Numbered from the stretch's first letter, positions 42,925 through 51,608 are shown. The stretch: DNA of 64,000 nt from Blastococcus sp. LR1 (GCF_020166105.1 NZ_JAIUJY010000007.1:62001-126000); one strand, 5' to 3'. Notes: generated from the sequence alone by a model not told the origin. Program-made: numbers and translations.

Positions 42925-43488
42925 TTACAGCCGCACACCCAGGTGCTCGGCCACCAGGCCACGGAGCTCGTCGTAGGAGCTGATCTCCCCCTGCTCGACG
43001 TGGACGACCGTCCCGTCGGCGGATAGGAACACCGAGTGCGGCAGCCCGCGCAGCCCGAGCTCGGCGGCCAGCTCGCCGTCGCCATCGAACGCGCTCGGAA
43101 ACGTGAGCCCCGCGTCCGCCGCGAACGAGGTGCCCTGCTCAACGCCTTCATGGCTGACGACCCCGAGCACGCGCACCTGGTCCGCGGCCGCGTCTGACAG
43201 CTGCTCGAAGAGCGGCAGCTCCGCACGACACGGCGGGCACCAGCTAGCCCACAGGTTGAGGACGGTCGGCACACCCGGCGCCTGCGCCAGGTCCAGGCGG
43301 CCGCCCCCGAGGCAGTCGAAGGAAAGCTTCAGGGCTCCCTCGACAGCCGGCTCACCGCCGGACTGGTCGGGGCACGGCGACAAATCGGTTTCGACTGCGG
43401 GGCCGGCCAACGCTTCGCGGTCACCCTCGGAGCCACAACCGGCCAAGCTCAGCAGCACCGCAGCCGCCAGGACGATGAAGCGGATCAC
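42925..43488 (-). CDS. TlpA-like thioredoxin-fold lipoprotein
   Basis: 187 residues. A lipoprotein signal peptide (MIRFIVLAAAVLLSLAGC; lipidated Cys18) and a TlpA/ResA-like domain: GVPTVLNLWASWCPPCRAELP with redox Cys84/Cys87, VSHEGVEQGTSFAADAGLTFPSAFDG, and the cis-Pro region RGLPHSVFL. Two more cysteines (Cys39 and Cys59) may form a structural disulfide. It probably reduces disulfides outside the membrane. GTG start overlaps the upstream small gene (GTGA). Cargo of the element. Confidence 0.92.
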   Translation of the reverse strand: MIRFIVLAAAVLLSLAGCGSEGDREALAGPAVETDLSPCPDQSGGEPAVEGALKLSFDCLGGGRLDLAQAPGVPTVLNLWASWCPPCRAELPLFEQLSDAAADQVRVLGVVSHEGVEQGTSFAADAGLTFPSAFDGDGELAAELGLRGLPHSVFLSADGTVVHVEQGEISSYDELRGLVAEHLGVRL

Positions 43489-43679
43489 TCGGCGTCCGAG
43501 GCCGTAGCAGTTGCGCCCTCGGGCGCGCAGCCTCCGACGTGAGCGGACACAGTGGCTCCTTGCTTACGGGCGTCGCGGGCGGTGGCGCGGTCACGGTACC
43601 GACAGCCCGGCGTCGCGCGGCCCCGCCGAAGGATGAGCGTCGCCCAATCGAGACGAGTCAAGCCGCCCGGTCCTGTCAT
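43485..43679 (-). CDS. Small basic protein between two overlapping genes
   Basis: 64 residues, Arg/Ala/Gly-rich, with two Cys; no recognisable domain. It starts ATGA over the stop of the 185-residue gene and stops TGA over the GTG of the thioredoxin gene, i.e. 4-bp overlaps on both sides. That exact fit supports real, coupled translation despite low-complexity sequence. It may only serve to couple the flanking genes. Confidence 0.5.
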   Translation of the reverse strand: MTGPGGLTRLDWATLILRRGRATPGCRYRDRATARDARKQGATVSAHVGGCAPEGATATASDAE

Positions 43680-44233
43680 GTGCCGGCAGCAACCCGGGCC
43701 TGTAGGCGAGCGCTGAACTCGACGCCGTAGGGCACCGCCCGGAGTTCCTCGGGCGATGTCTCTATGCCCTGAGCACGCAGAAGGTCAGCGAGCCACGTCC
43801 AGGGGTGATCCTCGCCGGTGGCCTCGGCATCATCTGGGAGGACGGTTGCGCGCACGTCGGCCTCCAGGCTCTCCAGGGTCAGGTGCTGCCAGGGGTCGAC
43901 CTCGGCGCTCAGCCCGGGCCCCCGCTCGGCGCTCAGCGTGAACCCTCGCTCGGCGTGCAGCCGGACGCGACGCCCGTCGGCCAGGACGGCGAACTCCTCG
44001 ACACGGAAGCGGATGGCGCCCGGGGATAACACCGGCACCCCAGGTTGGGGAACGAATGGGGCGAACGTGAACCCGCTGACCGGAACGCCGTGAACGCCCA
44101 TGCCCTCAGGCCCGTCGTCCGCTGCCGCGGCGAGGAGCCGCTGACGAGCCTCCTCCTCGGTCACGAGGTCGCACCACGCGCCCAAGCGAACCACCGGCGA
44201 ATCGATGGTTGGACCGTAGCGCCGACTATGCAC
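43676..44233 (-). CDS. Unknown protein of the element
   Basis: Up to 185 residues from the GTG at 44233; a GTG 23 codons later (VTEEEARQRLLAAAADDG) is an alternative. The middle has regular strands (GAIRFRVEEFAVLADGRRVRLHAERGFTLSAERG) and the C-terminus ends WLADLLRAQGIETSPEELRAVPYGVEFSARL. Not recognised. It overlaps the small gene by 4 bp and so heads the operon ending in the thioredoxin lipoprotein. Confidence 0.7.
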   Translation of the reverse strand: MHSRRYGPTIDSPVVRLGAWCDLVTEEEARQRLLAAAADDGPEGMGVHGVPVSGFTFAPFVPQPGVPVLSPGAIRFRVEEFAVLADGRRVRLHAERGFTLSAERGPGLSAEVDPWQHLTLESLEADVRATVLPDDAEATGEDHPWTWLADLLRAQGIETSPEELRAVPYGVEFSARLQARVAAGT

Positions 44234-44289
44234 GTCCTACCGCCTTCGCGAGTGCCGCAGCTCAAGCAGGGCAACGACAATGCCGCTGC

Positions 44290-45009
44290 TCAACGTGGTA
44301 CTCGTCCGGAGAAGTCCATAGTGCCTACGACAGAGCCGTCGGCGGCGTATCCGGTCAGTACGCCGTCGGACCCAGCCGGATACCACCCGTGCAACCACCC
44401 GCGCGCGAGCACGGTCGGGTAGATCGACCCGTCGGGTAGCCGTAGTTCGCCGCGCACGGCGGTTCCGGCACTCACCCCATAGACGACGTACGGGGTGGTC
44501 CCCAGGATGCCCGTCTCCACCGCGAAGTTGTTCGGGAACCCGCCCGGCCCGCACAGTCCGCCGCTTTGGTCAAAGTCGGCGGGTAATGGTCCGGTAGCGC
44601 TAGCCGCCGTTTCGAACACGGCTGAGGTGCACCAGGCGTAGTCGTTTCCGGGTTCTTCTTCCCATGTCACCACAGTGAAGACCCGTCCGTCGGGGCCAGG
44701 AGCGGTCCCGGCCCGCTGGACAGTTGCAGCAGCGGAATCCGGGTCGGCGGACATTGAGCCCAGCAGGTCAAGGAGTCGTTCTGGTAGGTCCATCGCGGCC
44801 GCAGTCCCGATGCCACCGGCGAGCAGCGCCCCGGACAAGGCAACGGACACGATCCTCCGGCGGTAGCGCCTCGGAAACCGCTGCTCCGTCGGGGAGGCTG
44901 TAGTGGAAGCGGTGATGCGGGTGAGTTCAGCCGCCGACCAGTCCTCGTCCAGCGTAGGAGCCGGGCGAAGCGCCTTGAGGCGGGTGAGCGGATCGGTCGT
45001 CTTGTTCAC
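44290..45009 (-). CDS. Membrane protein coupled to the element ECF sigma factor (anti-sigma-like)
   Basis: 239 residues from the GTG at 45009. Cytoplasmic N-terminus (DPLTRLKALRPAPTLDEDWSAAELTRI), one membrane helix (RIVSVALSGALLAGGIGTAAAM) and an extracytoplasmic domain with single Trp/Cys features (YAWCTSAVFETAAS; SGGLCGPGGFP). Start chosen because AAGGAG lies 6 nt upstream and GTGA overlaps the sigma stop. Same topology and order as the chromosomal pair at 20.98-22.75 kb. Probably modulates the sigma factor. Confidence 0.82.
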   Translation of the reverse strand: MNKTTDPLTRLKALRPAPTLDEDWSAAELTRITASTTASPTEQRFPRRYRRRIVSVALSGALLAGGIGTAAAMDLPERLLDLLGSMSADPDSAAATVQRAGTAPGPDGRVFTVVTWEEEPGNDYAWCTSAVFETAASATGPLPADFDQSGGLCGPGGFPNNFAVETGILGTTPYVVYGVSAGTAVRGELRLPDGSIYPTVLARGWLHGWYPAGSDGVLTGYAADGSVVGTMDFSGRVPR

Positions 45010-45566
45010 GAGGCACTCCTTGGACATGGCGTCTGGATGCGGAGGGAGGCTGGTTCAGGATCGGCGGTCGCCTCCCGCAACCGACGGCGCGCGCGGTGCA
45101 ACCGAACGGCGAAGGTTGGGGCCGAGCAGCCAGCCACGTGCGCGGCTTGCGCGGTGCCCAACCCGTCCCAGGCGACAAGCAGAAGCGCCTCACGCTCGGT
45201 AGCGGTCAGCGCGGCCAACGCTGCCAGCATCGCCTGGCGCTCGACGGCGGGGATCTCTGCTGCGGGGCCGTGCCCGGCGACGTCGGTCAGCCGCTGCAAC
45301 TCACTCTGGAGCATGGCCTGCCGGTACCCCGAGCGACGGTGGTTGGCGAGCGTGTTGCGGGCGACGACGAGCAGCCAGGGCAGCGGCTCGCCTGGGACAT
45401 CTGACAGTCGCCGCCAGGCCACGAGGAACGTCTCCGACACAACCTCGTGCGCAGTCTCCGGGTCGGTGTGCCGCTGCGCGTAGGCCAGCACCCGAGGGGC
45501 GTGCTCCTTCCAGAGCGCGGTGAACCGGCTGGCCTCGGGTTCCGCCGCCGGAACGCTTCTCGTCAC
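45006..45566 (-). CDS. ECF-type RNA polymerase sigma factor of the element
   Basis: 186 residues from the GTG at 45566 (AAGG 7 nt upstream; TTG at 45581 is possible). Region 2: FTALWKEHAPRVLAYAQRH, HEVVSETFLVAWRRLSDVPGEPLPWLLVVARNTLANHRRS. Region 4: LTATEREALLLVAWDGLGTAQAAHVAGCSAPTFAVRLHRARRRL. It probably steers RNA polymerase to element or host promoters. It is coupled to the membrane protein downstream. Confidence 0.9.
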   Translation of the reverse strand: MTRSVPAAEPEASRFTALWKEHAPRVLAYAQRHTDPETAHEVVSETFLVAWRRLSDVPGEPLPWLLVVARNTLANHRRSGYRQAMLQSELQRLTDVAGHGPAAEIPAVERQAMLAALAALTATEREALLLVAWDGLGTAQAAHVAGCSAPTFAVRLHRARRRLREATADPEPASLRIQTPCPRSAS

Positions 45567-45756
45567 TCTCACACCTTGCAATGTCCAGCACCTGGCCGTT
45601 TCTTACGTCCTCAGCCCGTGCCGTCCTGCCAAACCCGCCCGGCCGTTGGTTGCTCCAGCGCTCCCGGTGGCTGCTTTGCGAATCCTTGACGGCCGCCGGC
45701 AGGACACCGAAGCCCCCGACCTGTCCCTCAAGGCGACTTCAGGGCCAGGTCGGCCG

Positions 45757-46560
45757 CTATGTCTGCGACGGTGCCTCCAGGTCGGCGTTACCTCGCACGC
45801 CTCCCGTGAGGAGGTCGCGAAGGGCCTGGGTCTTCCATACGACGCCGAGGTCGGACTCAGGGTTGATGCGGCCGGAGTACACGCCAAGCACGTGTACGAG
45901 GGTGTCGTCGCTGAAGGTGAGACCCGCAGGCGTCCGGTGCCCGCCGGCGGGGGTGCTGTACAAGATCACGGGCGAGCCGGATTGGCCCTTGCGCGTTCTG
46001 CTGTCGACGAGGAAGCACGGGAGGGCGTCGAAGTCGACCTCCGGTTCGCTGGCGATAGTGCCGCGGGACCAGACGGCCATCGAGCCGCTGCCGCGGATGC
46101 CGAATGGAAATCCAACGATGTTCACGTCTTCGGTGATGCCGATCGCTAGTGGCGTCGTCAGGTTGTCGACCGGATACGGGTAGTACGAGAGCTCGCTCGG
46201 ATGGTCCACACGTAGGGCGACCACGTCGACGCGGCGGCGCAGTTGCGGGTGCTCGAACCACCTGGGAGCGCCCTGCTCGTCGAACAGGTCGTATTCGACC
46301 GCTCGCCACTGATGTCGCCCCACTGTTGAGGAGTGGGCGTTGTGCCAGACGACCAGCTTGTCGGGGGTCGCACCGGAGCTGTGCATGGGCTGACCGTTGA
46401 GACGATTCCGTCCCGCGGCGATATGCCAGTTCGTGATGAGCCAGTCCCAGCCGGCCCACTTGACCATGAAGGCCGTGCCCAGCCCAAGCTCCTGTTCGCC
46501 GAGCTTCGCACTGACGAATAGGGACATGACGGACGGCAGGGCGACCACTGGCGGCGTCAT
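45757..46560 (-). CDS. Trypsin-like serine protease (S1 fold)
   Basis: 267 residues from the ATG at 46560; the frame is open 55 codons further. Catalytic triad visible: His in WLITNWHIAAG, Asp in RRRVDVVALRVD, Ser in RTRKGQSGSPVIL. No signal peptide or membrane anchor, so it likely acts in the cytoplasm, unlike secreted S1 proteases. Trypsin-fold domains of this sort occur in bacterial immunity and signalling proteins. No clear ribosome-binding site decides the start. Confidence 0.85.
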   Translation of the reverse strand: MTPPVVALPSVMSLFVSAKLGEQELGLGTAFMVKWAGWDWLITNWHIAAGRNRLNGQPMHSSGATPDKLVVWHNAHSSTVGRHQWRAVEYDLFDEQGAPRWFEHPQLRRRVDVVALRVDHPSELSYYPYPVDNLTTPLAIGITEDVNIVGFPFGIRGSGSMAVWSRGTIASEPEVDFDALPCFLVDSRTRKGQSGSPVILYSTPAGGHRTPAGLTFSDDTLVHVLGVYSGRINPESDLGVVWKTQALRDLLTGGVRGNADLEAPSQT

Positions 46561-46743
46561 GGCTGGGCATCGTCGCACGCGACCTCGGGACTCAGCTCCG
46601 CGATTAGCCGTCTGCGTTCGCACGGGCTGCCCAGTCGTCGACCGCATGACGCGTTTCTGTAGCCCTCCGCGGCCACGATTGCCGTCTCGGTAGGGGGACC
46701 CGTCCGAGAAAGACGCGGGCAGCAAAGCCCCTGCGTGGGCAGG

Positions 46744-46986
46744 CTAGGCCTTCGGGCGTCGGAGCAGGTACTCCTTCATCAGACCGCCCTGCGACGGCGT
46801 GACGGCCGGCGGCCCGAGCAGTTCCCAGCCGTCCGCCGACAGGACGTCGAGGGCGTCCATCTGACGTCGGAGGCTGGCGCTCTCAGGATTCACGGTCTCG
46901 TCGTCTCCGGTCGTCAGGAAGTCGATCTTTCCCGGACGGCCTTCGGTGATGGTGACCAGCAGGGTTCCGTGTTCGTAGTGGGTCAT
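46744..46986 (-). CDS. Small DUF4177-like protein
   Basis: 80 residues. MDALDVLSADGWELLGPPAV and a final MKEYLLRRPK fit the pattern of DUF4177 proteins (LNxLGxEGWELV ... YxLKRP). Function unknown; in other mobile elements such proteins appear beside regulatory or defence genes. ATG start. The protease gene follows after a 180-bp gap. Confidence 0.7.
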   Translation of the reverse strand: MTHYEHGTLLVTITEGRPGKIDFLTTGDDETVNPESASLRRQMDALDVLSADGWELLGPPAVTPSQGGLMKEYLLRRPKA

Positions 46987-47499
46987 GACCCCGAGAGTGG
47001 ACCAGCGCCCGGCCGTTCACCGCAGTGGACGCCCGTCAACACGCCGCAGCGGGCGTGGGTCGCCCCTGGCACCCGCCGTAGGACCGTCACCGCGAACGGT
47101 GACGCCGAGCTCCAGCCGGGTGAGCCCTCGACGGTGTGCCGTAAGGGCAGCCCAGTGACCATTCCCGCAAGGGGGCCACAACCGGCGCACGAGCGGAGTC
47201 CCCGCCACAGCGAGCCCTGGGCAAGGCAGTTCCTTCGTCGGCGCGCCGGCGCCCAGACCACCAAGGCCAACCGAGGTACCAGGAGAGCCCAGGCGGACGG
47301 CGGCTGCGCTGGCAGCCACGCCGCAGCCCCCAGCATCTGTCGCTCAACCTTCTTGACGCGACTCAACCACTCAACGGCTATCAACGCCTCCGATCAACCC
47401 TAACTCCAACACTTCGCACATTGACATACATAGGCCTACTCTGTCGCATTAGAAGCTCTCCCGACAGAACGGCACGCATGCTACCTTCGGAAGTAGCTC
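46987..47499. other. Intergenic region between cargo and relaxase genes
   Basis: More than 500 bp without a supported gene; a 133-codon leftward frame lacks any domain signal. The part near 47400-47500 is unusually A/T-rich for this genome and holds TTGACA (in CATTGACATACATAGG, near 47424) and the palindrome TAGGCCTA. Likely holds the relaxase promoter and possibly the transfer origin. Confidence 0.45.
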
Positions 47500-47520
47500 G
47501 GGCCCCGCTTCGCGGGGCCC
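47500..47520 (+). terminator. Perfect hairpin upstream of the relaxase gene
   Basis: 9-bp stem GGGCCCCGC/GCGGGGCCC with a TTC loop, preceded by a weaker GCTAC...GTAGC hairpin at about 47480. It could be a terminator or attenuator or part of an oriT; position 50 bp before the relaxase start leaves both open. Confidence 0.55.
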
Positions 47521-47541
47521 ATTGGCGTTTCTAGGGGTGAC

Positions 47542-47567
47542 TTGTTGGTCATTGTTGGGTGGCGTTG
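47542..47567 (+). repeat. Copy 2 of the 26-bp sequence at the element left end
   Basis: TTGTTGGTCATTGTTGGGTG and following bases match 41505-41530 at 20 of 26 positions. Ends just before the relaxase ATG (47571). Confidence 0.45.
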
Positions 47568-47570
47568 AGA

Positions 47571-50500
47571 ATGCACGGTGGAATGAAGATCTACGCCGGC
47601 GCGCCGGTGGCTGCCCGGCACTACGTGGAGGCCGACCGCGGCCGGGCCGATGACTACTACCTCACCGAGGGCATCGGCCTCGCCCGCCGCTACACCGCCA
47701 CCGACGGACGGGTGACCGAGCTGGCGCCGCTGACCGGCGACAGCTACGAGACCTGGGTCGCCGGCCGCGACCCCGAGACGGGCGAGCCGCGAGGGCAGCT
47801 GCGCGGCGACGAGCACGCCGTTCGGTTCGCCGAGGTGGTGGTCAACGGCCCGAAGACGTGGTCGCTGGCCGCCGCGCTGCACCCGGACATCAGAACGGCG
47901 TACGAGGCGGCGCAGGACCGCGCCGCCGAGCAGATCATCACCTGGCTGTCCGTCCACGCCACCACACGCGTCGGCCCGCGCGGCGGGCAGGTGCAGGTAC
48001 CGGTGGAGGTGCTGGAGGCGGCGACGGTGCGGCACTACACCTCCCGGGCGAACGACCCGCACTGGCACCTGCACCTGCAGCTGCTCTCCCGGGTGTTCGC
48101 GGCAGGGAAATGGCGCGGGTTGCACACCGTCGGGATTCGCGACTTCCTGGGCGCGATCAACGGGATCGGGCACGCGGCGATGGCGTGTGACCCGGAATTG
48201 AACGCCGCCTTCGCCGCACACGGCTACACCAAGGACGCTACTGGAGAAATACGGGAGCTCGCCGAGTACACGGGGCCGTTCAGCGCGCGGCACGCGCAGA
48301 TCGCCCGGAATGTGGACCGCTACGAACGTGTTTGGGCCGCGGCGCACCCCGGCGAGCATGCCGGGCCGGCGTTGCGCCGGGCCTGGGATGCCCGGGCGTG
48401 GGCCGACGGCCGCCCGGACAAGGTCACTGCCCAGCCCGGGGTCGGGCTGGAGGAACGCTGGCGGGCCGAGCTGTCCGTCCTCGGCTACCGCGACCCGGGT
48501 CGGCCGGTCGCCCTGGCCCCCACCCCGATCGGCGCCCTCGATCGAGACGAACTCGCACAGCGCGCGCTGGCCCGGCTCGCGGCGGCACGGTCGGCGTGGA
48601 ACGCCGCCGACATCCGCGGCGAAGCCGAGCAGCTGATCGCCGCCGCAGGCGTCGTCGCCGACGCAGGCGTGCGCATCGAGCTGGCCGAAGACCTCACCGC
48701 CCGCGCCCTGCAACGCTGCCTGCCGCTGCTGGACCGGGACGGGGTGCCCGAACACATCCGCGCCTGGACCTCCCAGCCGGTCCTCGACGTCGAAGCCGAC
48801 CTGACCACCCGGCTCGCCGCCCGCGCCGCGCGCGGCGTGCCGGACACCTGCCCGGCCCTCCCGGCCGAGCGCGCGGCCGCCGCCGGCCGGCTGGATGCCG
48901 GCCAGGCCGCGGCGGTCGCCGCGCTCACCGGCGACACGCCCCTGGTGGTGGTCGAGGGCGCAGCCGGTGCGGGCAAGACCACCACTCTGGCCGCCACCCA
49001 CCACCTGCTCGAGGCGCAAGGCCGCCGGCTGGTGGTGGTCACCCCCACGCGCAAGGCGGCCACGGTGGCCGCCGCCGAGGTAGGTGCGGCAGCCGGATCA
49101 GCGGCGTCCCTGGCCTTCGCGCACGGCTGGCGGTGGAACGACGAGGGGCGCTGGATTCGGCTCACCGTCGGCGAGGACGACCCGGTGACCGGCGGTGTCT
49201 ATGCCGGGCCGAGCGCGGCCGCGCGGCTACGGCCCGGCGATCTGCTGCTGGTGGACGAGGCCGGCATGCTCGACCAGGACACCGCCCGCGCCCTGCTCAC
49301 CGTCGCCGACGAGTGCGCGGTCCGGGTGGCGCTGCTCGGCGACCGGCACCAGCTGTCCGCGGTCGGCCGCGGCGGTGTCCTGGACCTCGCCATCGGCCAG
49401 GCCGACCCGGCGGCGCACCTGACGCTGGAGGCGGTGCACCGCTTCACCCGCACCGACGAGGAGGGCCGCACCACACCCGACACCGGCTACGCCGAGCTGA
49501 CCCTGGCCATGCGCACCGGCGAGGACCCGGGTGCGGTCTTCGACGCCCTCCTGGCCAGCGGCCAGATCCAGCTGCACCCCGACGCCGCCACGCTGCGCGA
49601 CGTAGTGGCCGCCACCGCCGCCGAGTCTTACGGCGCAGGCCACCGGGTTGCCGTGGTGGTGGACACCCGCGACCAGGCCGCCGAACTCAACACCGCCATC
49701 CGCGAACGGCTGGCCGCGGCCGGCCGCGTCGATGACCGGACAGTGGCCGTCACCGGTGCCGGGGAGAGGATCGGCGCCGGGGACCGGATCGCCACCCGGC
49801 GCAACGACCGCCACCTCGACGTCGCCAACCGCGACTCCTGGGTCGTCACCGCCGTCGGCCGCCGCGGCGGGCTGCTTGTCACTTCTGCTGTCACCCCCGC
49901 CGGATCCGTCGCCGGGAACGGGTCCGGCGGTGTCACCCCAGACGCGGGAGAGGCCCGGGTGCTGCCCGCCGGCTACGTCACCGAGCACGTCGAGCTCGCC
50001 TACGCCACCACCGCCCATGGCGTGCAAGGCGACACCGTCACCGCCGCGCACGTGGTGATCGGCGACCACACCGGCGCGGCATCGGCCTACGTCGGCATGA
50101 CCCGCGGCCGGGAAGCCAACACCGCCCACCTCGTCGCCGCCGACGCAGACGAGGCGCGGGAGCAGTGGCTCGCGGTCTTCGCCCGCGACCGCGCCGACCT
50201 CGGCCCCACCCACGCCGCCCAGCAGGCCGCCGCCGAGGCCGCCCGCTACGCCCCATCCCGCCCACTGGCCGACGTGCTGGCCGAGCTGCGCGCGGCGTGG
50301 ACGGCCGAGCAGCACTGCCTTCAGCGACTCACCTACTGGGAGCCGCAGCGCGAGACGCTGCGCGAGGTGGTCAGGCTCGAAGCTCCCCACGCCGGCGAAC
50401 TGGCCAACCTCCAGGCCGCCTGTGAGCAGACGGCGATCACCGCCGAACAGGCCCGGCAGAAGGCCGCAGCCAGCGGCGCGGCCCTCACCGCCCACGCCGA

Positions 50501-51221
50501 TCGGGTCCGCGACACCCTCCTCGCTCGCTGGGACGGCGAACGCGACGCCGCGCGCGCGGCCGCACGAGTCGTGCTCGACGGCCCAGGCCGGCTCAGACTC
50601 CGGCGAGGCGCGGTCGCGCGGGCCGGCCAAGAGCTCACCGACTGGGCCGACCGGTGGCGGCCACACGTGCCGTCCCTGCCCGCCGACCCGTCCGACCTCG
50701 CGCAGGTGGCCGGCTGGTTCGACGACCGCCCCGCCCTGTGGAGGGCGCTCGACACCTCCGCCCGCCAGGCGGGCGAACAGGCTCACCCAGAACACGCCCA
50801 GCTCTGCGCGGCCGCCGACGCCGCCAGGGACGCGCACGAGCAGGCCCGGCGCACCCTGGCCGAGGCCAGCCGGCGGCGCGAGGAGCGGCTCGACCCGCTC
50901 GGACCCGTCGCCTGGACCCCCGACCCGGCCGGCCGGCTCGCCGACCTCCACCGCGACATCGCCGCCACCCGCCAGGAACTGACCGACGCCCGGACGCGCA
51001 TCGCGACCCTCACCGCCGAGCCAGCTCTCCTCGCCCAGCCGCCCGACCAGCTCGATCGCGAACGCGAGGCCTGGCGCACACGGCGCACGGCCGGCTACGA
51101 CCAGCGCGAATCGGCGCGCCTGCGGCCAACCGCCCCCGTCCCCGGCGTCCCCCGGCCCGAGGAGGAGCGCCTCGGTCCGTCCCTCATCCGGCGTGACACC
51201 GCTCCAGGCGTCGGCCGATGA
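47571..51221 (+). CDS. MobF-type relaxase-helicase (TraA-like)
   Basis: 1216 residues from the ATG at 47571 (GTG 47559 and ATG 47583 are possible). N-terminal relaxase: tyrosines in DDYYLTEG (about 29-30) and metal-binding His155, His166 and His168 in HYTSRANDPHWHLHLQL, with the same 11 and 2 spacing as TrwC. Then an SF1 helicase: Walker A GAAGAGKT (about 463-470), LLLVDEAGMLD, GDRHQLSAVGRGG and a C-terminal YATTAHGVQGDT. The tail is coiled-coil. It nicks oriT and unwinds the transferred strand. No coupling-protein gene is present. Confidence 0.95.
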   Translation: MHGGMKIYAGAPVAARHYVEADRGRADDYYLTEGIGLARRYTATDGRVTELAPLTGDSYETWVAGRDPETGEPRGQLRGDEHAVRFAEVVVNGPKTWSLAAALHPDIRTAYEAAQDRAAEQIITWLSVHATTRVGPRGGQVQVPVEVLEAATVRHYTSRANDPHWHLHLQLLSRVFAAGKWRGLHTVGIRDFLGAINGIGHAAMACDPELNAAFAAHGYTKDATGEIRELAEYTGPFSARHAQIARNVDRYERVWAAAHPGEHAGPALRRAWDARAWADGRPDKVTAQPGVGLEERWRAELSVLGYRDPGRPVALAPTPIGALDRDELAQRALARLAAARSAWNAADIRGEAEQLIAAAGVVADAGVRIELAEDLTARALQRCLPLLDRDGVPEHIRAWTSQPVLDVEADLTTRLAARAARGVPDTCPALPAERAAAAGRLDAGQAAAVAALTGDTPLVVVEGAAGAGKTTTLAATHHLLEAQGRRLVVVTPTRKAATVAAAEVGAAAGSAASLAFAHGWRWNDEGRWIRLTVGEDDPVTGGVYAGPSAAARLRPGDLLLVDEAGMLDQDTARALLTVADECAVRVALLGDRHQLSAVGRGGVLDLAIGQADPAAHLTLEAVHRFTRTDEEGRTTPDTGYAELTLAMRTGEDPGAVFDALLASGQIQLHPDAATLRDVVAATAAESYGAGHRVAVVVDTRDQAAELNTAIRERLAAAGRVDDRTVAVTGAGERIGAGDRIATRRNDRHLDVANRDSWVVTAVGRRGGLLVTSAVTPAGSVAGNGSGGVTPDAGEARVLPAGYVTEHVELAYATTAHGVQGDTVTAAHVVIGDHTGAASAYVGMTRGREANTAHLVAADADEAREQWLAVFARDRADLGPTHAAQQAAAEAARYAPSRPLADVLAELRAAWTAEQHCLQRLTYWEPQRETLREVVRLEAPHAGELANLQAACEQTAITAEQARQKAAASGAALTAHADRVRDTLLARWDGERDAARAAARVVLDGPGRLRLRRGAVARAGQELTDWADRWRPHVPSLPADPSDLAQVAGWFDDRPALWRALDTSARQAGEQAHPEHAQLCAAADAARDAHEQARRTLAEASRRREERLDPLGPVAWTPDPAGRLADLHRDIAATRQELTDARTRIATLTAEPALLAQPPDQLDREREAWRTRRTAGYDQRESARLRPTAPVPGVPRPEEERLGPSLIRRDTAPGVGR

Positions 51222-51383
51222 GTGGAGTGGCCGCCGCCGACGCCGCCGTGGACTTGGACTGCGGAGGCAGGAGAACAACTGGAGGTTTTCGGCAGCATCT
51301 TGCGGTCGGCTGTCAGTACGAGCTCCGAATCGGCGCCTTCTCTGGTGACGGAGCCAGTCCACCCGACCAGACCGGAGCCAGCC

Positions 51384-51608
51384 ATGCCCGACCATCCCGC
51401 CAGCCACGAGCCCGAACTGCTCACCATCACCGAGGCCGCCGAGCTCCTCCGCGCCCCGGTCGCCACCCTGCGGTACTGGCGCCACCTGGGCACCGGCCCC
51501 CGCAGCTTCCGCCTCGGCCGCCGCGTCCTCTACCGCCACGACGACCTCCGCAGCTGGATCGACGCCCAGCACGGCCAGGTCGCCCCTGGCCCACGGAACA
51601 GGCAGTGA
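51384..51608 (+). CDS. xis: Excisionase-like helix-turn-helix protein
   Basis: 74 residues. LLTITEAAELLRAPVATLRYWRHLGTGPRSFRLGRRVLYRHDDLRSWIDAQ is the winged-HTH of the MerR/excisionase family (DUF-type helix_turn_helix_17). The ATG follows GGAG by 7 nt; an earlier GTG-type start at 51222 would add a low-complexity tail. Located between relaxase and integrase, as in actinobacterial integrative elements. It probably bends att DNA to favour excision. Confidence 0.9.
   Translation: MPDHPASHEPELLTITEAAELLRAPVATLRYWRHLGTGPRSFRLGRRVLYRHDDLRSWIDAQHGQVAPGPRNRQ

Noticed and set aside
46983-47384. 133-codon leftward open frame in the relaxase upstream region
   Set aside because: No domain, no ribosome-binding site, Arg/Gly/Cys-rich composition; treated as intergenic.
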